Assembly: GCA_027339055.1 (NCBI GenBank)
Contig: DAHWRK010000002.1
Coordinates: forward strand, 1 to 64,000
DNA from: Microcaldota archaeon
GTDB lineage: Archaea; Micrarchaeota; Micrarchaeia; Micrarchaeales; Micrarchaeaceae
Direction of reading: 5' to 3'
DNA: 64,000 nt
Shown: one piece after another, positions 55,918 through 63,493 of the stretch
Layout: the number at the start of each line of letters is the position of its first letter
Numbering within the stretch: the first letter of the stretch is position 1
Made by a program: the position numbers and the translations under genes
Notes under the pieces: model-generated
The model's database searches: none
Told to the model about the DNA's origin: nothing
What the model saw: only the letters and a program-made list of their open reading frames with translations

Positions 55918-56679
55918 ATGCTTTATCTAATAGGGCTCGGCATAGGGGAACGCGACATAACGCAGGCTGGAATTGAGGCAATAAAGAATTCCGAAGTAAT
56001 AATTCTAGACGGATACACTGCATTCGTGGATCCAAAAAAGCTAGAATTTATCGGTTCAATCTCAAAAAGGGAGATACAGCGCGTGGGCAGGAGCGAGCTT
56101 GAGGAGGGGGTATCTAAAATAATCTCGGAAGCGAAGTTGAGGAACGTTTCGATAATAACTAATGGAGATCCGATGCTTGCCACAACACACAAAACCATAG
56201 TGGTGGAAGCAGTAAAACAGGGCCTGGAATTCAAGGTGATACATTCAACAAGCATATTTTCGGTGGCTATAGCAGAAAGCGGGCTGGACTTTTACAGGTT
56301 CGGCCCTATCTGTACCGTACCGAGATGGTCCGAACACTACAAACCCGTTTCCTTCTACGAAACAGTATCCGCAAACGTTTCTGGGAACAGGCACAGCATG
56401 ATACTGCTCGACTACGACAATGAAAAGGGCATGTCTATAAGGATTGAGGAAGCAATAGCAATAATGTCAAAGGCCGAGGAGCATTACAAGCTTGGCGTCT
56501 TCGCCAAAGACAGGGAAATAATGGCTCTGTGCGACGTTGGCACAGGAAAGCAGAAAATCGTATTCAAAAAAATTGCTGATATCAAAACGGATGCGGATTA
56601 TAGGATGGCCACCCTCATAATGCCGGCAAAGCTCAGCGAAATAGAAACAGAATATATCAAACAGGTAAGCATGGTGTAA
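55918..56679 (+). CDS. dphB: Diphthine synthase (Dph5)
   Basis: A 253-aa tetrapyrrole-methylase-fold enzyme that methylates the modified histidine of elongation factor aEF2 with SAM. MLYLIGLGIGERDIT opens the protein, ITNGDPMLATTHKTIV is the SAM-site block, and HSTSIFSVAIAESGLDFYRFG is diagnostic. It is 7 nt after lhr and 2 nt before endA. Confidence 0.93.
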   Translation: MLYLIGLGIGERDITQAGIEAIKNSEVIILDGYTAFVDPKKLEFIGSISKREIQRVGRSELEEGVSKIISEAKLRNVSIITNGDPMLATTHKTIVVEAVKQGLEFKVIHSTSIFSVAIAESGLDFYRFGPICTVPRWSEHYKPVSFYETVSANVSGNRHSMILLDYDNEKGMSIRIEEAIAIMSKAEEHYKLGVFAKDREIMALCDVGTGKQKIVFKKIADIKTDADYRMATLIMPAKLSEIETEYIKQVSMV

Positions 56680-56681
56680 AT

Positions 56682-57854
56682 TTGGCATTGGAGATAGTTT
56701 ACGACAAGCACAAAAAGGCAATATACTGCAAGGACCAATCTACAATAGATACACTAAGGTCCGGGAACATAGGCACCATGTCCAACGGAACGCTAAAACT
56801 GGCTCCCGAAGAGGCTCTTTACGTATTGGACGTCAGGAAGGCAGTGTGCAAATCGTCTGATTCAGACGACGAGATAACTTTTAACGGTCTTGCATCGTAT
56901 TTTTCAAAAAATAAGAAGTTCATGGCCAGGTACTTCACGTACAAAGATTGGCGCGACAGAGGTTTAATGATCAGAAGCCCAAAGGAGGAGCACGTTGCCA
57001 CGAAGAACGCGCAAATGCAGATTAAGCGTTATCCTTCTTCTTCGATAAACATATCAAAATACTCGATGAACGGCGTATTTTTCGAGGACGATCTTACGTC
57101 GGTTGTAGACGATCCGGAGATGGGAAAGCAGATATACGAGCAGTATTGGTTCGGCCAGTATGGGACATACAAGCTAAGCAATCATGGAACGCTGAACAAG
57201 TTCGACCTTTACGAAACCCTATTTCTGGTAGAATCTGGCTCTCTAAAGATAGAAGGCTATCCGTTCAATGAAATATTGAAGATAGCTTCCAAAGTCAGGC
57301 CAGATGCCCAAAAGCTCTACGAAGTCTACAAGGATTGGAGATCCAGAGGCTATGTAATAAAATCCGGATTCAAGTTCGGCACGCATTTCAGGGTCTATTT
57401 TCCCGGGGCAAAGCCCATAAAGGACGATCCATCATGGATCCATTCAAAGCACGTGCTGCACGTATTCCCAAGGGATTCAAAACTTTTGACATCTGAATGG
57501 GCAAGGGTAATAAGGGTGGCACATTCTGTGAAGAAAACCTTCATACTTGGAATACCCGGAAAAACAAGGCAGAAAAAGGTGAACATGGATTTTATACTCT
57601 ACCACAGAAAGCACGACGGGATAGAAATTCCAGGAAAAGACGCGCCGCACTTCGGCATGCTTTCACTCGGCGAGAACGAATATATAGGCGGAAGCGAGCT
57701 TTCAGCCATGATAAATGAGGCCAACAGCGAACACATGGAGCTGATAATAGCAATAGCCGACAGGGAAACTGCTGTTACATACTACCGCGTGAAAAAAATA
57801 GAGCTGCCCACCAGCGAATACGAATATTACGAGATAGACTGGATGCAGCCATAG
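56682..57854 (+). CDS. endA: tRNA-splicing endonuclease, long three-unit type
   Basis: A 390-aa single chain that cuts bulge-helix-bulge introns. It contains two related units. An N-terminal unit has YKDWRDRGLMIRS (about 87-99) without catalytic residues. A catalytic unit has YKDWRSRGYVIKSGFKFGTH (216-235), Y239, H254 in WIHSKHVLHVFP, and K284/K285. A C-terminal dimerisation unit follows. This matches the epsilon-2 architecture reported from ARMAN archaea, whereas most archaeal EndA are about 170-180 or 350 aa. The first codon is TTG 56682 with GGTG 5 nt upstream. Likely substrates here are the tRNA-Ser and tRNA-Gly introns. Confidence 0.88.
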   Translation: MALEIVYDKHKKAIYCKDQSTIDTLRSGNIGTMSNGTLKLAPEEALYVLDVRKAVCKSSDSDDEITFNGLASYFSKNKKFMARYFTYKDWRDRGLMIRSPKEEHVATKNAQMQIKRYPSSSINISKYSMNGVFFEDDLTSVVDDPEMGKQIYEQYWFGQYGTYKLSNHGTLNKFDLYETLFLVESGSLKIEGYPFNEILKIASKVRPDAQKLYEVYKDWRSRGYVIKSGFKFGTHFRVYFPGAKPIKDDPSWIHSKHVLHVFPRDSKLLTSEWARVIRVAHSVKKTFILGIPGKTRQKKVNMDFILYHRKHDGIEIPGKDAPHFGMLSLGENEYIGGSELSAMINEANSEHMELIIAIADRETAVTYYRVKKIELPTSEYEYYEIDWMQP

Positions 57855-57939
57855 CAGTACAAAAAATTTTTATATCTGCCGTTCGTTAGTAATCTGTGAT
57901 TGGACGACCACGTACATAAAAAGTGCAGTCCAGATAAAA

Positions 57940-58386
57940 ATGGACATAGACGAAAAGGTCGAATTCTATCTTTCCGAGGATGGCTCTTCGGTAAAATCGC
58001 TTCTAAGAAAGCTTGACAGAAGTATGGCAGAGATTCCCATATATGCTAATAGGGGATTCGTAAGCGGGATCAAAGTTGGATTCTGTTCTGACGAACGAAT
58101 GTTCGGAAAAATATTCAGGGTTGAAACCAACATAGAAAGAAACAACATCCAGTTGGGCCCATACATAGTAAAAAACCCAATATCAATGCTCGAAATGTTT
58201 AATTCAAAATCATACGGCAGCGAGATAACATATATGCTTAAAGAGGAAAAGGAGAATATGGACCCGAGTCTGTTCCTCATCCCTAGCAAAATAGTAATAA
58301 CTAGCGGTCCAGATAGTATAGGCCCAAAATTTACCATAATGGCAAAGGAGGATCCGACGATGCGCCTTAGCAAAGGCGTGCAATAA
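57940..58386 (+). CDS. Unknown soluble protein
   Basis: A 148-aa mixed alpha/beta protein with no membrane helix and no motif I recognise. The first 25 residues look helical and the rest strand-rich (FVSGIKVGFCSDERMFGKIF; IQLGPYIVKNP; SKIVITSGPDSIGPKFTIMA). A TATA-like TTTTTATATC lies about 70 nt upstream. It is convergent with tRNA-Lys. Confidence 0.5.
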   Translation: MDIDEKVEFYLSEDGSSVKSLLRKLDRSMAEIPIYANRGFVSGIKVGFCSDERMFGKIFRVETNIERNNIQLGPYIVKNPISMLEMFNSKSYGSEITYMLKEEKENMDPSLFLIPSKIVITSGPDSIGPKFTIMAKEDPTMRLSKGVQ

Positions 58387-58392
58387 TGGGAG

Positions 58393-58466
58393 CGGGCCCA
58401 GAGGGATTTGGACCCTCGACCTACTGGTTAAGAGCCAGCCGCTCTACCAAACTGAGCTATGGGCCC
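58393..58466 (-). tRNA. tRNA-Lys (CUU anticodon)
   Basis: The acceptor is GGGCCCA/TGGGCCC with discriminator G. The anticodon arm GCTGG-CTCTTAA-CCAGT gives anticodon CTT. The T arm is GAGGG-TCCAAAT-CCCTC; the loop has C at position 55 where almost all tRNAs have U (pseudouridine). There is no intron and CCA is not encoded. A TATA-like box overlaps the end of the HD gene about 25-35 nt upstream. Confidence 0.88.
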
Positions 58467-58497
58467 ACAAATAACGCATCCTCTTTTTGTTTGCATA

Positions 58498-59640
58498 TTA
58501 TAAAGCTTTTTCTATCATCGCTCCGAGCTTCTTGGAATGCTTCTGGTCGCATGCAACTATTGCAATCCTGCGCTTCTGCAACACCTCTGTCAATATTTTG
58601 AATATGTCTGAAATGTCATTAAGGTTGCCTATCTCCTTCTTGTCCTTGGACAATACTTTTATCCTGTCCTCGTTGCCCTTCAAGTGGTGTATCTCCGCAA
58701 TGTATTCGCTTTCGTCAAGCCCGGCCTTTTGTGCTATCTCTCCAAGCTCTTCTTCGGTGATGTCGCTATGTAGGTTTGGATTGTAGTAAGCCCTTTTGAA
58801 CAGTTTCCTATCAATAACCCTTTCTATGAGCGCGGATGAGTCCTCAATACCCTTCAGTTCTGTCATTGCTTCCTGGTCGTTGCGGTACATAAAAGCTTTT
58901 GGATCCAAATCCCCAGATTCCAAAGCAATCCTCAGTGCCTTCCTGTACATCGCATTTGCTGTGAGAACTGCGTGGTGCAGGTATACTGAAGAATACATAT
59001 AATATCTTGCTATGAAAAACGATTCGACTGCGTCAACGCCGCTGGCATAGGCCGCAGGCTCGTCCATGTAAAGCGTAAGAAGATTCCTGACCCTGTAATA
59101 ATCTATCATCCCATAAGCCACTCCGGTGTAATAGGCGTCGCGTATCAGGTAATCAACCCTGTCGCTCCCCAAGGGCCCGGTAACTATTTTGCCCTTGCCT
59201 ATACCGTCAAAATACTTTAATATCTCCTTTTTTGACATCCCGTAATCCTCTACATTATCGAGTATGCCGCTCTTCTCCAGTATGCGTTTTCCAGCCTCTT
59301 CATGCATTATCTTTATATACGGATAGAGCGGTCTTTCCGATTCGTGTGACAACGGCATGTGGCCTATATCATGCAGCAGCCCTGCCACGCAAAGCTCCCT
59401 GTCTTCCGAGCCCAAGACTCTTGAGGAAATGTCCTTGGTAACGTTCCACGTTCCCAAAGAATGTTCAAACCTGGTGTGGTGTGCACCTGGAAATACAAGG
59501 TAAGAAAATCCCAGCTGTTTGACATACCTGAGCCTTTGGAATTCCGGGGCTTCTATTATCCTTGCAACTGCATCATCAATCTGCAAATCTCCGGAAACTG
59601 GATCCCTTATATAAAAGTGCTTTTTGCGTTTTCCAGGCAT
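58498..59640 (-). CDS. HD-domain phosphohydrolase (SAMHD1/dGTPase-like)
   Basis: A 380-aa protein. The first HD block reads HHTRFEHSLGTW, then LLHDIGHMPLSHESE supplies HD and further metal ligands. A later SDRVDYLIRDAYYTGV carries the final aspartate. This is the order of SAMHD1/dGTPase-like archaeal HD proteins that hydrolyse dNTPs or other phosphoesters. ATG 59640 was chosen with GTGGT upstream; the frame extends another 76 codons into the VKOR gene without support. Confidence 0.82.
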   Translation of the reverse strand: MPGKRKKHFYIRDPVSGDLQIDDAVARIIEAPEFQRLRYVKQLGFSYLVFPGAHHTRFEHSLGTWNVTKDISSRVLGSEDRELCVAGLLHDIGHMPLSHESERPLYPYIKIMHEEAGKRILEKSGILDNVEDYGMSKKEILKYFDGIGKGKIVTGPLGSDRVDYLIRDAYYTGVAYGMIDYYRVRNLLTLYMDEPAAYASGVDAVESFFIARYYMYSSVYLHHAVLTANAMYRKALRIALESGDLDPKAFMYRNDQEAMTELKGIEDSSALIERVIDRKLFKRAYYNPNLHSDITEEELGEIAQKAGLDESEYIAEIHHLKGNEDRIKVLSKDKKEIGNLNDISDIFKILTEVLQKRRIAIVACDQKHSKKLGAMIEKAL

Positions 59641-59648
59641 ACCACAAC

Positions 59649-60044
59649 CTATTTTCTCTCGTGCAATTTCAATGCAAATATGCCAATAGACACCAGTACT
59701 ATTATGGATATATCGAGTGTCGTGCAATATATGCATATCTTGCCTATCAGGTACTGCGCGCTGAAAGAATACACGACCGCAAGGATTCCTGCCATGTACC
59801 ATATCGGAGCCAAGAACTCGCTCGCCGCATTTCTTTTGGCAAATATGAAAAGCAGCACAACAGACCATATAAGCCCCAACAATGCCAGCGGTACCCCAAA
59901 GACGCTAGAATAGCCGCTAGTAAGAACAGTGGCACAATCTATTATTCCAGTGTTTGGACATGCAAGCACTCCAGGGTAAAAATGCTCTACGCTGAGGTAA
60001 GCGCTATCTACGAGAGCCACAAACGCAAATATAAGAAATACCAA
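59649..60044 (-). CDS. VKOR family thiol oxidoreductase (intact copy)
   Basis: A protein of about 131-136 aa with four membrane helices. The first cysteine pair is in ACPNTGIIDCATVL, followed by SGYSSVFGVPLALLG and the redox pair CIYC. It would reoxidise a DsbA-like partner with quinone. The start is unclear. TTG 60044 is the first standard codon, but GGTGAT (60068-60063) lies just before an in-frame ATA at 60059 that would give a more complete first helix. It precedes the HD gene by 8 nt. Confidence 0.82.
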   Translation of the reverse strand: MVFLIFAFVALVDSAYLSVEHFYPGVLACPNTGIIDCATVLTSGYSSVFGVPLALLGLIWSVVLLFIFAKRNAASEFLAPIWYMAGILAVVYSFSAQYLIGKICIYCTTLDISIIVLVSIGIFALKLHERK

Positions 60045-60157
60045 TGTACTAATCTTTATGCTATCACCGCTGTAAATTGTAAATGCAGGAAAGTATTAAT
60101 AAAACGAAGCATAATAAAACTATTTCAAGTTTTACTTTAACCTTTATAAATGAGAGC

Positions 60158-61111
60158 ATGATTAACCTTAACCTTTTCAACCCTACTAATGTGGGTTTTA
60201 TAACTGCGATAATACTCTCATACCTATTGGGCATAATCCACGGGATAACCCCTGACGAGCATACGTGGCCGATAACTTTTTCGTATGCCGTTGGAAGCTA
60301 TAGCAGCAAGGAGGGAATGAAAGCGGGGATGATATTCTCTTCCGGATTCACGCTGCAGCGCGCCCTCGTTTCCGAGCTTGCATATTTCGCTCTTGTGGGA
60401 ATCCTTACTACATCATTTATCTTCGGGATAACCTACATGTTTGTCGGACTGGCAATGCTGCTTGCCGGGCTCTACATAAAGGAGAGGGGCGTGTACCTCC
60501 ACTGGCACTGGATTGAGAAAAAGTTGGGCGTCATGGTTCATCTTCACAAACCAAAAAGCCATGATCAGGAACTAGAATTCGAGCATAAAAAGAACCCGCT
60601 GACTTCTGACGATGAAGGCATAGGCCTAAAGAAGGTTCCATCGAAGATGGCGTTCCTTCACGGCCTCATAGCGGGCTTCGGCTTCGGCGCTTTCGCCCTT
60701 ATAATATACACTGTCCTTTCACCTTCCATGCCGAGCCCATGGCTAGGGTGGGTTCCTGGCGCACTTTTCGGCCTTGGGACGATGACAATGCAAATAATAT
60801 TCGGGGCAGCGTTCGGAAAATGGATAACTAAGGTAAAGAAACTTACGAAAAAGGGGATAGCCTTCCTTGCAAGAAGCATAAGCTCCGACGTACTGCTGTA
60901 CGGCGGAATAACGTTTGTGGTAGCCGGAATACTGGTAGAAATATTTCCAAACATACTGCAATACGGAATTATAACCCCGCTGAAGATCCACAATCTGCAC
61001 GATTTAGGCATAGGGTTTTTCATAGTGATAGCTGTGGTCGTAATAATAGGTGCGGTATCGTACAAGCTTTCCGTGAGGAAGGCGATAAAACTTGGGTATA
61101 CCTATCAATAA
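60158..61111 (+). CDS. Metal-transporter-like membrane protein (NiCoT/NicO-like)
   Basis: A protein of about 317 aa with seven or so membrane helices. Helix 1 ends LLGIIHGITPDEHTW: H28-x4-D33-E-H35, similar to the metal-binding H-x4-DH of NiCoT and the HALTPGH of NicO/RcnA proteins. A histidine- and charge-rich cytoplasmic loop (about 130-175, with HLHWHW- and HLHK-type residues) follows. This suggests transport or export of Ni, Co or a related ion; the family call is tentative. The start is uncertain because a TATA-like TTTATAAATG lies only 15 nt before ATG 60158. Confidence 0.55.
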   Translation: MINLNLFNPTNVGFITAIILSYLLGIIHGITPDEHTWPITFSYAVGSYSSKEGMKAGMIFSSGFTLQRALVSELAYFALVGILTTSFIFGITYMFVGLAMLLAGLYIKERGVYLHWHWIEKKLGVMVHLHKPKSHDQELEFEHKKNPLTSDDEGIGLKKVPSKMAFLHGLIAGFGFGAFALIIYTVLSPSMPSPWLGWVPGALFGLGTMTMQIIFGAAFGKWITKVKKLTKKGIAFLARSISSDVLLYGGITFVVAGILVEIFPNILQYGIITPLKIHNLHDLGIGFFIVIAVVVIIGAVSYKLSVRKAIKLGYTYQ

Positions 61112-61116
61112 AGCGT

Positions 61117-62169
61117 TCAATAAATGCTCCTTATGTTTCTGTGGCTTATCCTTTTCGGCATTCTGCCAGCGATCTTTATTTTTTCTCCGCAGTATTGGCA
61201 TTCGTTTTTCTCAGACAATCTGTTGTCCAGTATATCGAAACCAAGCCTTTCTATCACCATGCGGCCGCATGAAGGGCAGAAAGTGCTTTCCCTCAAGTTC
61301 CCAGGCACATTGCCTATGTAAACATATTTCAATCCTGCCTTCTTCGCTATTTTATAATGTTTTTCCAAAGTTGACAGGGGAGTGCTGCTTAGGTAATCCA
61401 TTTTGTAGTCTGGATGGAATCTGGTAAAATGCACTGGAACATCGTTTCCAAGATTCGAGGCAATCCACGTACACAGCTCGGCGCAGGCATTCTCATCATC
61501 TCCTACTTCGGGTATCACCAGATCCGTTATCTCAACATGTATTCCGGCGTTTTTCAGCGCTATCAATGCCTCTTTTATCGGTTCCGGAGAATAGAGCGCC
61601 ATATACTTATTGGCAAATACCCTTTCCCCATTTCCCTTGAAATCCACCACAACAGCATCTATGCTGCCCTTCATCAATTCTACGGCTTCCTTGGTCATGT
61701 AGCCGTTGCTTACGAATACAGTATACAATCCTGCCTTGTGCGCGATTTTTGCAACGTCGAGCGCATATTCTATGAATATTGTCGGCTCGTTGTAAGTAAA
61801 TGCTATTCCGTCAGCTCCGTTGCGCACTGCCATATCGACCAGTTCCTCAGGCCCAACGTATGTTCCCTCTATATCCTTCTCTTTCGATATGTTGTGGTTC
61901 TGGCAGAAAAGGCATCCGAAATTGCATGACGATGTTCCCACTCCCAAAACAGTTGTGCCTGGCATGAAGTGGTTGAATGGCTTCTTCTCTATCGGGTCTA
62001 TCTGTATCGCGTCAAGCACTCCATAATTCGCAAGGAAAAGCTTGCTGCCTAGGTTCTTCCTTACATAGCAAAAGCCGTGCCCTCCTTCAGGAATCAAGCA
62101 CCTCCTCGAGCAGGCATTGCACCTGACCTTGCCGCCAGCGGCTTCCCACAAAACTGCGTCCTTAAGCAT
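61117..62169 (-). CDS. amrS: AmmeMemoRadiSam system radical SAM enzyme
   Basis: A 350-aa radical SAM protein related to pyruvate-formate-lyase activase. The cluster motif is TSSCNFGCLFCQNHNIS (C-x3-C-x2-C), preceded by an N-terminal zinc-like CNACSRRC. Cysteine pairs CPSC and CQYC form a C-terminal rubredoxin-like segment. It belongs to the three-protein AMMECR1/Memo/radical SAM system of unknown product. The partners are not in the window. Confidence 0.88.
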   Translation of the reverse strand: MLKDAVLWEAAGGKVRCNACSRRCLIPEGGHGFCYVRKNLGSKLFLANYGVLDAIQIDPIEKKPFNHFMPGTTVLGVGTSSCNFGCLFCQNHNISKEKDIEGTYVGPEELVDMAVRNGADGIAFTYNEPTIFIEYALDVAKIAHKAGLYTVFVSNGYMTKEAVELMKGSIDAVVVDFKGNGERVFANKYMALYSPEPIKEALIALKNAGIHVEITDLVIPEVGDDENACAELCTWIASNLGNDVPVHFTRFHPDYKMDYLSSTPLSTLEKHYKIAKKAGLKYVYIGNVPGNLRESTFCPSCGRMVIERLGFDILDNRLSEKNECQYCGEKIKIAGRMPKRISHRNIRSIY

Positions 62170-62210
62170 AATGCTCCAATATATAATGCCAGCAGAAATA
62201 CTTATTTCTT

Positions 62211-62990
62211 TCAGGCTACTCGCTCGGCTATAGCTTTAAACTCTTCGAATACCGTTTCGTCCTCCAAAACCGGTATCTTTCCCTCATCCTCAAGCTTGGA
62301 TATCCTTTTGTTGAGGCTTATCTTTCCTATTACTTCGGTATCAAGCGCCTTGGCCACATACTCCGCCTGTTCTGTCGTTCCGTCTGACATGTTTTCCACA
62401 ACGCCCAGGACTGCTTTTCCTAGCCTTTTGGCCATGAGCCCAGAGCGCACGGAATTCACTGCGGCTATTCTTGCTGGAGTGGTAACTAGCACGAAACCCT
62501 TCATGTCAAGGAGCTGCATTATCGAAAGCGGCGCATCTGATGTTCCTGGAGGCAGGTCTATTATCAAATAGTCGAGCTGTCCCCAGTCCGTGTTCTCAAA
62601 AAAGTCGCCGAGCATTTTAGCTATAAGGGCCCCCCTCCATATTATCGGCTTTTTTGCATCGTCAACTATCATTGCGGTGGAAGCCACCTTTATGCCCTGC
62701 CTCTCAAGCGGCTTTAGCGGGAAATGGCTTATGTCCATGCGGTCCTCTATTCCCATGAACATTGGCACGTTCGGGCAGTCTATGTCGGCGTCAAGCAGCC
62801 CTACTCTTTTTCCCATTTTTGCAAGCGCAATAGCAAGGTTCACAGCCACAGTAGTCTTTCCGACCCCTCCTTTGGCGCTGTAAACTCCTATCTTGTTCTT
62901 TATGCCTGCAAGCTTGGCCTTTACTTCCTGCTTCTGCCTTATTACCCCTGCAAAAGAGGGGTGCACATGCTGGGCTTGTTCTTCCGCCAT
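62211..62990 (-). CDS. Mrp/NBP35-type P-loop ATPase
   Basis: A 259-aa protein. The deviant Walker A is YSAKGGVGKTTVAVN, with switch-like DADIDCPNVPMF and IDLPPGTSDAPLS. Members carry and deliver iron-sulfur clusters. The C-terminal CPxC that normally follows VVENMS is absent here (VVENMSDGTTEQ), so cluster handling may differ; a cysteine in DIDCPN remains. ATG 62990 was chosen from the family start; the longer frame is unsupported. Confidence 0.85.
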   Translation of the reverse strand: MAEEQAQHVHPSFAGVIRQKQEVKAKLAGIKNKIGVYSAKGGVGKTTVAVNLAIALAKMGKRVGLLDADIDCPNVPMFMGIEDRMDISHFPLKPLERQGIKVASTAMIVDDAKKPIIWRGALIAKMLGDFFENTDWGQLDYLIIDLPPGTSDAPLSIMQLLDMKGFVLVTTPARIAAVNSVRSGLMAKRLGKAVLGVVENMSDGTTEQAEYVAKALDTEVIGKISLNKRISKLEDEGKIPVLEDETVFEEFKAIAERVA

Positions 62991-63125
62991 TTTATCGCAG
63001 TATTTATGCTGGAAGCCTTTTTTATAGCTTATCTGAGCCAAAGAGGGAACCAGCTACAATAGCGGCACTTGGGGCAAAGGTTAAATAAGCTTTTTATAAA
63101 AATAAACATAAACTCAGGTGTTCTA

Positions 63126-63485
63126 ATGAAGATAAGCGATCTAAAGGCAGGCACGGGAAACGTTAACATTACAGCCACGATAGTACAAAAGGAAGAACCT
63201 AGGGAGGTTGTCAATAAGTTTGGCAAGAGGCTAATGGTTGCAAACATAACGCTCAAGGATGACAGCGGAACGATAAACATGTCCCTTTGGGGCAATGATA
63301 TAAACTCTGTCAAAGTAGGAGACAAGGTAGAGCTTTCAAACTGCTATGTCAACGAATTCCGCGGCACGCCGCAGCTTTCAACTGGCAAGTTCGGAAAGAT
63401 ACAGGTTCTAGGCGGATCAAGCGGCAAGGACGAAGAAGAATCCCTTGACGACGCACTGGACGAGCCGGATGCCTTGGATGTGTAA
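63126..63485 (+). CDS. ssb: Single OB-fold ssDNA-binding protein
   Basis: A 119-aa protein. A single OB fold (MKISDLKAGTGNVNITATIV; then GTINMSLWGNDINSVKVGDK) is followed by a short acidic tail (DEEESLDDALDEPDALDV). This matches the crenarchaeal-type SSB rather than multi-domain RPA. GGTGTTCTA precedes ATG 63126. Confidence 0.85.
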   Translation: MKISDLKAGTGNVNITATIVQKEEPREVVNKFGKRLMVANITLKDDSGTINMSLWGNDINSVKVGDKVELSNCYVNEFRGTPQLSTGKFGKIQVLGGSSGKDEEESLDDALDEPDALDV

Positions 63486-63493
63486 GCGTTCCC

